DNA from: Circinella umbellata
Taxonomy: Eukaryota > Mucoromycota > Mucoromycetes > Mucorales > Lichtheimiaceae
Length of the DNA stretch: 64,000 bases
Direction: 5' to 3'
Assembly: GCA_025093555.1 (NCBI GenBank)
Contig: JAIWNF010000001.1
Location: 1,054,001-1,118,000 of the forward strand
Shown: one piece after another, positions 36,501 to 47,545 of the stretch
Layout: each line of letters starts with the position of its first letter
Position numbering within the stretch: the first letter of the stretch is position 1
Translations under genes and position numbers: made by a program
Notes under the pieces: model-generated
The model's database searches: none
Told to the model about the DNA's origin: nothing
What the model saw: the letters and a program-made list of their open reading frames with translations, nothing else

Positions 36501-37490
36501 TACTGCTAAAAATATATATAATTGCAGTATAATAACTACAAATGAAAAGTGCAGAAAGAAACCCGAAAAAAAAGGATACTTATCTTGATTAGCATTATTT
36601 CTTGCTTTTCATAATAGAAAGATTTTCATGTAAATAAGGAGAGAAGATGTGTGGGATGCATTCATATATGCATACATACAAAACTTTCTTTTTCTGCCAC
36701 TCCGAAATCGAATGCATAATAATATATACATATGCCTAATAAAATTATTGACCGATTTGTTTCATATTCTTACGTATAAGGCTATATTCTCAACGATTTG
36801 GATAATAAGTTATTTCTTTCTTAATTGTTTTATACAACTATATCCATTTATTACTATGAAACGCTGACGTTTACTGTTTTTGGTTTATCTGAATAGAATT
36901 TATTCTGCTTAATCATTTAACAGCAGCATTTGCGAGCTGTCAAGTAAAGATATATATTCAACCAGCCATAGTTACTAGTATTATATTATTTTTTATTATT
37001 GGTTAAATTTTGAGTGTTTGATTAGAGGCATCATTTTATCATAAGCACTGTTTTCTTCTGTAGCATGAACCCTCTGATTTAACAAAGAACATTATCGCAA
37101 AGTTATTTTTCTCCTCATGATCATGGGTTGTTTGTCTAATGTTTTGCTGTTTATAATAAGCACTTTAATTCTAATACGTAAGGAAATTGTCCATTCTGTA
37201 TTACATAAAAAAATTGGGTTCTTGGACGATTGGGCATGTCAGGGTGTAATTGTTAAATGTTAACTCATTTCCCCTATTTATGTACATTAGGTACATGCAG
37301 AAAACATGCAGCAGTGGTATTTTTTCCTGACAACCACCGCTGCACCAACTTCGCTGTAAAAAGTGGGCTGGGTGATTTACAGCCCCCCCATGCTGCACAT
37401 ACTCTATAAAGGAGTTATCTCGATACCGACAGAAAATTATTTTTCTTACTATTATTATCATTACCAATCTAATACAGTGTAATGTCACAT
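33537..37490. repeat. Segmental duplication block A (transporter copy A plus flanks)
   Basis: Collinear similarity with 42777-47160 begins at the CATCATTATTCACATA block (33537; 42774-42789) and runs through the whole transporter gene and its upstream region. The last shared block lies near 37440 and 47090 (ATCGATACC and AAAATTAT). Beyond the coding exons the copies differ by many indels, so the duplication is not recent. Confidence 0.75.
33939..36231 (-). CDS. MCH/monocarboxylate-type MFS transporter, copy A, 8 exons
   Basis: Exons 36231-35988, 35761-35535, 35415-35353, 35265-35126, 35041-34821, 34716-34623, 34452-34292 and 34183-33939 join in frame to 464 codons. About 12 membrane segments are expected. 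Family marks: LGVFQDYFDQNVFG in the first loop, a short exon HLYLSHSILCGTGMAFIYS, then VVPHYFPQNRGLAVGGI with TSGACFGSLVIPLVV (the conserved 'F..RRGLA.G' region, Arg in place), and SNATYIGLSDSKGAS with FVGRISAGFIADRIGPVN. Fungal MCH proteins resemble mammalian monocarboxylate transporters, but characterised ones move riboflavin or other small acids, so the substrate is open. The N-terminus is cytosolic, Ser/His/Asn-rich. The open frame is intact. Copy B (43178-46476) has the same exon lengths from exon 2 on. Confidence 0.85.
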
Positions 37491-38124
37491 TTTTAGATAT
37501 AGATGTCGCTTATATCTAGGGGTAATAATTAGAATGTAGAATAAAGCTGTCCAATGAAAACCTTTTTGACCCTTTTAAATAAGTTTTGATGATTAACTAT
37601 GATATAATAAAAAGGAAGAAAGATAATTTACTCATCTTCTTATACTTACTGTTCATTGTTTCTTGTCTTGTAAAGAAAATAATGACAACTGTCATTAAAT
37701 TGTTAATCCTTATAGAGTCTCTTTTTTTCTAAGCATCAATGTGAATGAAAACCAAATCCAATGGGATCCGATGGTTTTACTTTATTACATGCTTTATGGA
37801 ACCTTGTAGTCAAAGTCACTTGTTGTAAGAATCATTGACACCGACCAAAACTGCTTTACAGGATTGAGCTCAGAAGAATATGGAGGAAGATATATGCACA
37901 TCGGTACCCATAGTATTCGATATATTTTGCAATATGAGTGGAAGTGTGTATAGGAGCAATGTTCATTATCAGATAATGACCCTTTATCTGGGGGTAATTA
38001 TTCATGTCATCTGAAGTTTCCTTCAAAAAGCTAATATAATGGTATGCTATCAGTTCCAGTGCTTAGAAGTTCAGATCCTTGGCCAGTATTTCTCTTCTTA
38101 TCAGAGCTGCGTATTCTCACACTG
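37491..38124. other. Intergenic spacer before the TIR element
   Basis: No coding or repeat signal recognised. It ends at the 9-bp target duplication starting 38125. Confidence 0.4.
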
Positions 38125-38712
38125 GCTTTTGATGGGTGCACTAAAATTTTGGGTAGTAAACCTTCCTAATTTGGGGTTTTTGGGTACTTGGCCTCTGAAA
38201 ATTTGGGTACTTCGCCACCGAAGGAGCCCAAAACTACCCAAAACTATCCAAAAGTGCCTGAAGAAAGGTGTCTTTTTATTTTCTTTTCAGATTTTTGTTT
38301 ATTTTTCATTCAACTTACTAATATCCCATACTCAAGTCAATATTATCAGCTATGAAATTTTATATAAAAAACAATAGCAAATAATAACAAAAATAAGAGT
38401 AAAGCTATAAGGCCCAAAAGGACTCAAACATCGACTTCTTTTTTTTTATAAATATACGTACAAGATTAAATTTTTATTATGATAGTCACACGTATAATTG
38501 ATAAATCAGAGGGGTGTGGCAACGGAAGAGCAAAAAATACAAGTGAACAAAAGAGAGAGGAAGTAATAGAGTAGAAGACAATGTAAATCAAATAGTACAA
38601 GGATAATAATGCTACATCGACTTCCTCCACTCTACTTGACTAGAAAAATTGACTGCTTTACTTCTATTACTAAAAATGGAAGTACCCAAAAATTAAGGCA
38701 CCCGCTTTTGAT
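38125..38712. mobile_element. 570-bp TIR element with 9-bp target duplication (Mutator-like)
   Basis: The element at 38134-38703 starts GGGTGCACTAAAATTTTGGG and ends with the imperfect inverse CCCAAAAATTAAGGCACCC. It is bounded by the 9-bp direct repeat GCTTTTGAT (38125-38133 and 38704-38712). A 9-bp duplication is typical of Mutator-like elements. Internal copies of GGGTACTT and GCCCAAAACTACCC extend the terminal symmetry. No transposase frame of useful size is present, so it is non-autonomous. Confidence 0.8.
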
Positions 38713-39184
38713 TAATCCTGTGGTGAATTTCCGGCTCGGACCTTAAAGGGAGTTCCCAAAAGAGAATGACCTAGCCGCAGCTGCTTTCCTCTTCTTTTCA
38801 TTCATTCCACTTCCAATTCCAAATAATGTAAATATATAACTCACTATTTTACAGAATTATCATATTACACCATTGATACCATAACTTTTTTTTTTTTTAA
38901 AAAAATCAACCAGGAATCAAAGCCACGTCGATTTCGTGAGGAATAACTTGTCTGGATCCCCACTGGTTTTGAGCGTGTCAAATTCTTTTTACACTTCCAG
39001 TTCAAGGCTTCAGCTCGTGAATTTGCAACTAATGTATTGAAAGAAGTCGTAGAATCTTTGAAGAACGATAGTGATGAACAAATTGAGGCGTGGGCAGAAC
39101 GTTATAGTAAATATAACTACCAGGTAACTGCGAATCGTTTTTACTTATGCTTACCAGTAAATCTCATGTCCGAAACTATGTAAT

Positions 39185-39856
39185 AGGTTTTAGAGACAAC
39201 ATTCATTGACAAGTATTGGTTGTCAGTTTCTGCCAGGTCTACAGAAATAATGCAACGATTGGCAACAGAGCAACAATCAAAGTATAAGGGGTCCACGTTT
39301 ACCGAAAGAAAAATATGTGGCAACCCAGAAAAAAAGAAAAACAAGACGCCATAAGAACAACTTCAGCAGTGGAGGTATAGCCGTTGATATTTTAGATTCA
39401 AAATACATCGGTTTTAGCGATCCAGATGATTTTTCTCCCTCAGTGAGTTATTATTTGGAGGAGCTAAAAAAAATCAAGTAAAAGATGGTGGGTCCTCTAA
39501 ATGTGGGTGTGTAATTTACTGTTAGGTTTTAGAGACAACATTCACTGACGAGTATTGGTTGTCAGTTTCTGCCAGGTCAACAGAAATAATGCAACGATTG
39601 GTAACAGAACAACAATCACAGTATAAGGGGTCCACGTTTACCGAAAGAAAAATATGTGGCAACCCAGAAAAAAAGAAAAACAAGACACCACAAGAACAAC
39701 TCCAGCAGTGGAGGTATAGCCGTTGCTATTTTAGATTCAAAATACGTTCGTTTTAGCGACCCAGATGATTTTCTCCATCAAAGATTTACTATTTGGAGGA
39801 GCTAAAAAAATGAAGTAAAAGATGGTGCGTCCTCTGAGTGTGGGTGTGTAATTTAC
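39185..39856 (+). repeat. 339-bp direct tandem duplication inside a pseudogene
   Basis: The unit at 39185-39518 is repeated at 39524-39856 with about a dozen differences. Both copies begin AGGTTTTAGAGACAACATTC and end GTGGGTGTGTAATTTAC. The intron acceptor TAG is preserved before each copy, so the duplicate carried a potential exon start. Confidence 0.9.
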
Positions 39857-40134
39857 AAAAATTGTATTTTAACACGAGCAGCAAGAAGCTCCAAAAACAA
39901 GCAGAATCATGGATCTTAAGGTAAGTAAAAAAAAACTCCAAACAGGTGGAGCTACTTGATTCTCTTTCAATGCTAAATAAAAACTTTTTATAGTTGTTGA
40001 TGAGATCAGTCAAAATAAAGTGATCGTACGTATCATGTAAACAGTCAAGCTGATCAAGATTTCCATGGGCTTATTCTGTAAATACCTGCAGCAAAGACTT
40101 TGTTAGAGTAAACCAACTTACAATTTGTCTATTT

Positions 40135-40830
40135 TACTTTCTTTAGACTTTCCCAAAACAATATTCTAAATCTGATTGACCACAGCAACAAAGGACAGAA
40201 GAAGATTTTTAGAAAAAAACAATGGAGAGAACTAAATAATACATATTCTATTACGGCGGAGCGGTTAGATGTAGACCAAAAAATAATGGATTATATCAAA
40301 GAATTGTCCAAGGCCCAACAATCAAATAACATCACAAAATCCAATTGGTTACGTTTTTGGCGTGCCTCCATACCTCATAACACACGTACAGTCTGGTGGC
40401 GCATACTTACCAACCATATTCCTACCAGGCAATTACTTCAGTCTCATATGCCTAGTCAGGCTACCTCACCCATTTGCACTCATTGTAGTGCTGCATTGGA
40501 AACAGTCAGACATTTTGTCCTTGATTGTCCACAGAAACATCGTGTATGGTCCCTTATTGTTCAACGCCACAACAGCGATTGGACTTCAGAGGAACTGTTC
40601 CATTTCATCACTACTCTTCAACCACCGCAACGCTTACACGCACCGCTCTCATACACCATTCTCAGCCTCACTATTCATACTATTTGGTGCCACCATTGGA
40701 AGTACATCTTCGATCGTGCACCTTTCCGCGCAGGGATCATTGCCAATATCATTGACAACAAAATCCGGTTTTTTCAAAGGAGGATTATGGAGCATGAAGA
40801 GGTTCCGGTTGTAGAATCTCATTAGCCATT
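40135..40830 (+). mobile_element. 5'-truncated LINE: reverse-transcriptase C-terminus with zinc-binding domain
   Basis: One open frame from about 40135 to the stop at 40823-40825 encodes ~230 residues. It contains the zinc-binding domain found after non-LTR reverse transcriptases: WWRILTNHIPTRQLL, then ICTHCSAALETVRHFVLDC (C-x2-C-x8-H-x4-C) and a C-terminal WCHHWKYIFD. The upstream RT, endonuclease and ORF1 are absent, as usual for 5'-truncated copies. The 3' flank to about 40980 (with AAATGTAAGG) may be LINE 3' UTR; no long A tail or target duplication was found. It lies inside the nuclease-like pseudogene. Confidence 0.8.
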
Positions 40831-41534
40831 TTTTCTATTCTGCTCGAGAAATGTACAAGAAAACGATTATGACTGGTGATGAACGAAATTTTTATTGCTT
40901 TGTACATAAAATGTAAGGAGAGGAGGTTTTTGGGTGGTCAATATAAGAATCTATATATGATACTTATTAAACTCATTTTATTATCATAATAGCCTTGAAA
41001 TTCTTGAACGACATCCCGAACTTTTAACAATGAAGAAAAAAAAAAGCTGACCGAAAATGACTATGTTGTGCGGTTATGGGCTCCATTGCTTTTTGCTTTG
41101 TTTGAAGATTGTAGAAAGTTAAATTTGACATGGTAAGTTTTTTTTTTGATAATTAAGATTTGGTTTAATGAGCTGTATCATAAGTAACTATTACTAATAA
41201 TAATAATAAAACCCATTTTTTCTATAGGGGGGAATCAGTTCTTCGTGGAGTTGGTGACGATAGCTACTACAAAGTGGATTTAAGAGTGACCTTTCGTCAT
41301 GAAAAACAGAATTATGTATTGTCCACTGGAGAATTCTGTAAATCAGCTAATCTTGGAAAAATGAGAGCGGACCATGTAAAATTACTATTAGAAGGAAACA
41401 TGATAATCCACAATGCTAAAATTCATCACATAAACCCCGAAGTTTCTTTATTACAATGCGCAGGTAGGTTTTACTCGATCCTTAATATAACTTCTATGAA
41501 CCCACTCATACATATATATCAATATCAATATTTG

Positions 41535-41638
41535 TACAGTGAGTATGCGCTAAACCGGTACTCGTTAAACCGGTATTTCGCTAAACCGGTACAAACCCTC
41601 ACATATATTGAGTACCGGTTTAGCGAATACTCACTGTA
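41535..41638. mobile_element. 100-bp MITE with TA duplication (CAGTGAGTATGCGC family)
   Basis: The element at 41537-41636 starts CAGTGAGTATGCGCTAAACC and ends with the inverse (GGTTTAGCGAATACTCACTG), flanked by TA at 41535-41536 and 41637-41638. Inside, the TAAACCGGTA motif occurs three times in one direction and once inverted. It lies just past the last exon piece of the nuclease-like pseudogene. Same CAG/CTG plus TA logic as the two other MITE families in the window. Confidence 0.88.
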
Positions 41639-42776
41639 TATAAATACATTCAAACATTTTTCTCTTCATCATAAAGTGTAAATCCACATATACATTTCAA
41701 CACCTCTTTATTATAACTTGTAATATCCCCGTACACCTTAACATACTTTCTTTGTTATAATTAAACCTACTGTTTCACGTTTGTTCAGATATTGCTTATT
41801 TTTTTTTATGTGTATAAACTATCTTATTACCTTGGTAATTCAAAATATGGCGAGACAGCAAGTGAGTTCTTCTTTTGATTCCCTCATCAAACTCGACTAT
41901 TAGTATGGATTATATTATATGTTTCGCTTGTTTTACTTTTGTTACGTACCACAAATTACATAATATAAAAAGTTTTTACATAGATATACTTTGAAGGATG
42001 CACTTTGTACATCAACAGCACCCAACTTATATTTAAAACCTAAAGAAACAAAAAAAAGGCACATAAGGCTTATTCTTTTGATCAGAGGATTGGATATTTA
42101 TTGTCACTTTTGATGCAACGAATTGAAAGTTTCTGCATTGCGGTGGTGAATTTTTCGAGTCTTAAATCTTATTAGGAGGTCACGTACCTATCGTAAGAGA
42201 AAAGCTTTTTGTATGTACAATCTTATCTTTAAGACATATTCATCCGAGATTGCAAAAGATAGCGAGTACGTACAGAAAAATACAAAATATTTATACGTTG
42301 TACAGAACAGTGCTTTCATTTTAAAACAAACAATAAAGAAATAGATCAAGTTTATATTTTTATATGGAATACGTATCAACTTGTTAGTCTGAAATTGCTT
42401 TACAAAATCACTAGTAAATATTCAAACAATCGGTTTTACATCAAGGAATTCAGACCCTTGGAAAGCTTGTGATCAGGCTCAATCATGAAGATTTCGTGGA
42501 ATCGCCAATTTAATATTGTACTTTTCAGCAATATAAACTGGATCTAGTAAACAGATAGGTTCAACGTCGTGTCTGCACAAGGAGCTACATAGAAACTATG
42601 GATGGATACCACAAGTAACGATCACACTTCTCAAACTACTCACGTAAATGAGTCAGTCCTGCGTACTAGCTGCTTAGCACACTAGGGACATCTTAACCTT
42701 CAAGCTCGCCATAGAATTTGGAAGCTTAGGCGGAGTAGTATTGCTGTTGATGAGTGTCAAAATAAAAAGGCCATCA
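41639..42776. other. Intergenic sequence, no gene recognised
   Basis: Short frames only. The stretch 42420-42720 is less AT-rich than its surroundings and may be an old transposon piece, but no domain can be named. Confidence 0.4.
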
Positions 42777-43177
42777 TTATTCACATACTAAATTTCTCTC
42801 AGATAATATAATGGGGGGGTCCTATCAACAAGGCTCCTGATCTAATTATTCTCTATGATCATTTAATAGATATGTTCTGATTGCTCTTACAAATTACAAC
42901 CGTCAAACTATTGAGGTACACACTTGTTGTATTATTCTTAACAAATGTATTATATAAAAGAAGCAAATGAACCTTACGTATATAAAATGTCAATAAAGCA
43001 TATAAATAATAGCAACAGTTAACACAACAATAAACAAATACCAATATATATATATATATATATATATAAGAAACTATCTTTTTTAAATCCTATAAACAAT
43101 CATAGAATAAAATTATACAGTACCTAATTTAAAGAAAAACAGATCATACAAGAATGTTTTCTATTAAATTATATTAT

Positions 43178-46100
43178 TTACACTTTAGCCAAAATACTAC
43201 GCTTCATAGAGAATTTAAGCCAAATCATGATAACAGCAGAAATTAATGTAATTGTTCCCGTAAACATTTTAGATGTAAAAAATGGTTCATTCGAAACACC
43301 TGCACTATCAATAGCACTTGCAAGACTTGGGCCAAATACAGCTATACCAACTAGTAATAGTGTAATTGTTACACCAGATGAGTATTGTTCTGTTTTCAAT
43401 ATGGACGCATTAATAGGCGAACCTGTGCATTTTTGTTCCAAAAAAAGAAAAAAAGAAAAAGTGTTAAATAAATAATAACTCCTCTACCCTCATCTAATAG
43501 TCTGGAAATGATACTATTTTTATATTACCTAAAGAATAATAAGTTCCGGAAGTAAGACCAAATACAATAGCAAACCCAGTCAATGTTGAATAGGTGAATG
43601 AAAACGGCCAAATGACCAAACAACTTAATCCGGCAATAGATGTAAAGATAATACTGATATTGACAGGTCCAATTCGATCAGCGATAAAACTACATGAGAT
43701 AATACGTACGTATACGTATTATTTACAATATCAATTATAAAGCATGAATGTATAATTAACGGTAAAAAAGAGAACTTATAGAGCTTTTAAGTAAACCTAT
43801 ATATAAATTGACAATAATAGTAGTAAAAAACAATCAAACGGGGTTAATGACGTACCCTGAAGAGATGCGACCGACAAACGCTGCCACACTAATTATTGAT
43901 ACTAATGATGCACCTCTTGAATCTGAGAGTCCGATATATGTGGCGTAGGCTAGTAAAAATAGATTAGTGTTTGTTAGTGTTACATTTTAAACTAATAAAA
44001 CTTTCTGTGGATTATATGACTATTATAGGTAATATTTACTTGGAATAATGAATAATGGTACAAAAAATGCAGCTACTTGGGTGAAAGCAGATAAACACCA
44101 TAAACAATATTTCTTGTTTTTGAATACATCTAATCTTATCAGAGCACTTTTTGATGATTTTTTTTCAAAATGAATATTGGTATTGTGCGGATGATCTTTT
44201 ATTATCATCCACGCTAAAATATCAATAATCAAATTAGCACATCCTAAAATACGATAAGTCCTATAGGTATATTAGGGAAATAAATGATGTTATGGGTAAA
44301 TAATTATATAACAACTCTGTATTACAAAAAAAATACATCAAATTGTTATTGTTCTTATTACCACTGAATTCCCAACTTATTATTGATTGTTGTAGCAATG
44401 AGTGGTATAACCAAGCTTCCAATAGAAGCACCACTGGCAATACCTCCTAAAACGAGCCCTGGATTTCGTGGAAAGTAATGTGGTATTACCGTTTGTATAG
44501 TCTATTACTATTACATTATTATCAATATAGTGTAATAAATATAAAAAATGAAAAGATTAAACAAAACAATTGAATTCTTACCGAAAATAAAAATGACGTT
44601 CCCGTACCGAATAGAATAGATTGAGACAAATAAAAATGCCAGATCTACTTATACAAATAGATAAGAGCAGTAATTCTGTCATTAGAATTAATGAAACACA
44701 ATATATGATGGCTTATATATGTTTATATATAATCCTGGTACGTATATATATAAAAAACTAACTTCTTTAGCAAAGGATGTAACTGTCAGACCACCAAAAA
44801 TTAATATTGTACCAACAAACAGTACCGTTTTTGCTCCTCGCGTGGAACGTATAACTTCACTTAATGGAGCCATCAAGTGCTCAAAGCATAAACTCAATGT
44901 ACCAACAAAACTTAACTGAAATCGAGCATTAGATACTTGACTTCCATTTTCGCCAAAAACATTTTTATCAAGATAAGCTTGAAAAACACCTACACAAAGT
45001 AAGCGTATATTATGTGATATCATACATATTTTATCATAAATAATGGGCCTTGTAAATACCTAGTCATTGTATTATATCAAACGTTATATTATTATAACAA
45101 AAATAAACAGTATTACGTACCCCTAAAATAAACAATTTTAATTTATGGTGCATTTCACTTGTAATCGCCAATAATTTCCACTGGTTTCTAGAGGCTTCAG
45201 CTTCACACTAAATCAGTATTTTCTAAATCCACACTTTAAGTATTATTTTTAAGCTTATTATAAACAGTTATTAAAGTTTGGAAAGTTGTAAAAATGTTTT
45301 AAAAAAAAGCTGAAGCTTGTCAAAGTTGGTCGGTCATAGCCCATTTCTGACCATTTTGGCTGGGCAAGAGACAAAATTGAAAGATGAAAACTACATATCG
45401 GAGCTCTCAAGCATGGGTGGCGCAAATCACGTGATATGAGTAGTAGGTGAAAATCTTAGAATGAGCTGTATCACAGTATCACAATATTGGAATCTAAGGC
45501 CATAATATAAAGATAAGAAACTATGGAAAAGAATTTTTAGTCTACTAAAAATATACATATATTTGATAAAGTTTACTGCATTTAATACTAATGCTTAAAC
45601 AAATTGATTGTACTATATTCCTCATATGTATAAGCTTCTTCTTATTACAGATGTGGTGTACTGTAGTTATTTTTGCTATTACTTCAAAAGAAATAAGAAA
45701 ACAGAGAGTTTTAAATTCTAAGTGCTAATATTAATTGCAGAATCGATTCTGCAAAGAATCAAATACTAAAGGCAATGTAATAATAGGTACATAGACAAGT
45801 TTCTTGATTTTGGTTTATACAAAACACAAGAAAAAAATGTAAAATAGGGAGGGAGTCAGTTTTAAGTTTTAAGCTATGATATAAGACTATTGAGTAATGT
45901 AATGTATCTATATGCTTAAATTTATAAATACATATTAGTGTTTTATCAGAACATAATCATACTATAAGCCTACAAAAGAAGTAGTAAAACTAATCAAAAT
46001 TTTTAGTATAGAACAGTACTTTATGATGGCGCAAAAACAACTATATGTAAAAGTAATAACTGTAACACAAATTACCAAATAAAGAAGCGGATTTTAAAAT

Positions 46101-46476
46101 TGAAAAATTGAAATAAAATAAATTATTGGCGATTACAAGTGAAATGCACCATAAGTAAACTTCATATCACATGTAACTATTATATTCGTAAATAATATAT
46201 ATAGATATATATACTCTTCTTTGTTCGATATTACCATGAATTACCGATACCAAAACTCGCCATCAAGACTAAAAAGGAAATTGTAATAATTGTACATTTG
46301 TAATAACAACCATAATGTAATTCTTTTCCATCAACGTTATTGTTATCATTATCACTACTTGGTAATGAAGAATGATTCCATTCTTTATCTTCTTCTTTAT
46401 TTATCACTATGGATGCGTGTTGTTTGTTATTGTTTTTATTTATATGATCAGTTTTTGTTGCTAAGGAATGTGACAT
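43178..46476 (-). CDS. MCH/monocarboxylate-type MFS transporter, copy B, 8 exons
   Basis: Exons 46476-46245, 44989-44763, 44644-44582, 44501-44362, 44260-44040, 43949-43856, 43689-43529 and 43422-43178 join in frame to 460 codons. Exons 2-8 have exactly the lengths of copy A (227, 63, 140, 221, 94, 161, 245); exon 1 is 12 bp shorter. Marks: SFGIGVFQAYLDKNVFG, VIPHYFPRNPGLVLGGI (Pro-Gly where copy A has Arg-Gly) with IASGASIGSLVIPL, and FVGRISSGFIADRIGPVN. The frame is open throughout, so selection probably acted after duplication. The R-to-P change in the conserved 'RxGLA' loop could alter transport. Intron 1 is 1255 bp because a TIR element occupies it; copy A's is 226 bp. Confidence 0.85.
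45144..46153. mobile_element. 1006-bp non-autonomous TIR element in intron 1 of transporter copy B
   Basis: The element at 45146-46151 has 32-bp perfect terminal inverted repeats starting TGGTGCATTTCACTTGTAAT and is flanked by TA (45144-45145 and 46152-46153). Copy A has no such sequence at the matching intron position (35881-35930). The interior is AT-rich with no open frame of meaningful size. TA duplication suggests a Tc1/mariner-like mobiliser, but the ends differ from the CAG-type MITEs in the window. The superfamily assignment is tentative. Confidence 0.88.
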
Positions 46477-47344
46477 AGTCTCTCTCTCTATACATATATA
46501 AGTTAATGGTAACGATAGAAGATTGTGGACCATGTATTAATTAATATGTTGGCGAATCTTGTTCTACAATATATATAAGCGCATACACACATAGTAGCAA
46601 GATTTAAGTGCTGCCTGAGTGCTAAAAATTGGTTTCTAATTCTATAATATCTAATATAAATGATTTGTTCTAATACTTACCTTATGTTATTATGCTCTGG
46701 ATAATTTTTTTTTGAATTAAGTATCTATTGCTAAAAAAAATATTATATAATTGTAATATAATAATTACAAATGAGAAGTGGAAGAAAAAGAACGAAAAAA
46801 ATATATAGTTTTAAGATTTTGATTATACATTATTTCTTGCTTTTGATGATAAAATAATCTTCGTGGAAATAAGGAGAGTAGGGTATGTTAAATGCATTTA
46901 ACATATATGCATGTATATATAATTTTCTGTTTTTTTTGCCACGCTGAGAATAGATTCGTGATACGTACCTATGATATTCTTACAGACTGTAAATCTTGAG
47001 TAGCTTATTTCTCCTATTTTATGTACAGTTTTTTTTTTTTTTGAATTCCCCTGCACACATACGTACAGAAAAAATAAAGAATTATATCGATACCAACAAA
47101 AAATTATGTTTCTTGCTAATGGTAGTATTATTATTACTTTTAATCTAATATAATAATCAGATATATAATATTTCTCTATTTAATTTTCTACGTAGTGTAC
47201 AGTAATATATATATGATCATAAGCAGCCAGATAAAACACTAAGCATCAAGCAATAATAGTAGTAGAATTTCTCTATACGTACCTTTATACAAAAAATAAA
47301 GATGGCAAAAATAGCTTGAAAAGGGGTAATCGACATTGCATACC
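46477..47344. other. Upstream region of transporter copy B
   Basis: Similar to the upstream region of copy A (36232-37485) up to about 47160, with indels. It holds the promoter of copy B. No separate gene seen. Confidence 0.5.
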
Positions 47345-47545
47345 ATTACGCCCTCTTTACACTTCGGCAAGGTGGAAATTGTAGTAACAACAGAAATAAA
47401 TGTAGCGGCGCCTTTAAACCACTTTTATTGCAAAAGAGATTTTTTGCAACATCCAGCCTTATACGTATCCCATATTTCAAATAAAAATAATTCCCCTTCT
47501 TCCTCTGGGGGAATGAATACTATCATCATTATAAAAAGTGTAGAT
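47345..47545 (-). pseudogene. Third, decayed fragment of the same transporter's last exon
   Basis: On the minus strand the stretch encodes GAATFISVVTTI preceded by WFKG, matching MFTGTITFISAVIMI of the terminal exon of copies A and B. The upstream part (WDTYKAGCCKKSLL with a stop) matches MDSAGASNEPFFTFK loosely. No other exon of the gene is found here. It marks a third, older or truncated unit of the tandem array. Confidence 0.45.

Larger units (their letters stand above)
39001..41463 (+). pseudogene. Second nuclease-like (PD-(D/E)XK-type) gene, internally duplicated and interrupted
   Basis: Exon 39001-39123 encodes REFATNVLKEVVESLKND, joined in frame to 39187 onward (DKYWLSVSARSTEIMQRL, KGSTFTERKICGNP). 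A third frame continues GGIAVDILDSKYIGFSDPDD. The segment 39185-39518 is repeated at 39524-39856. After a LINE fragment, exons 40993-41132 (EILERHPELL, ENDYVVRLWAPLLF) and 41228-41463 (WGESVLRGVG, YKVDLRVTFRHEKQN, STGEFCKSANLGKM) follow. D(x)n-GEF-x-K recalls a PD-(D/E)XK active site. It is inactivated by a stop in the first repeat, a frame slip in the A run at about 41037-41045, the tandem duplication and the LINE. It is related by architecture, not by close sequence, to the pseudogenes at 3-5, 9.6-11.5 and 58.8-60.5 kb. Confidence 0.6.
42777..47160. repeat. Segmental duplication block B (transporter copy B plus flanks)
   Basis: Partner of 33537-37490 in direct orientation. It is longer mainly because of the 1006-bp element in intron 1 of the transporter and indels upstream. 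Block A and B are separated by about 5.3 kb of transposon-rich DNA. Confidence 0.75.

Noticed and set aside
40362..40814. Second open frame overlapping the LINE coding region
   Set aside because: Alternative frame of the reverse-transcriptase zinc-binding region; the C-x2-C-x8-H-x4-C frame is the real one.
33537..47160. LTR retrotransposon explanation for the large direct repeats
   Set aside because: The repeats are a multi-exon transporter gene with promoter and flanks, not LTRs; no gag/pol or primer-binding site lies between them.
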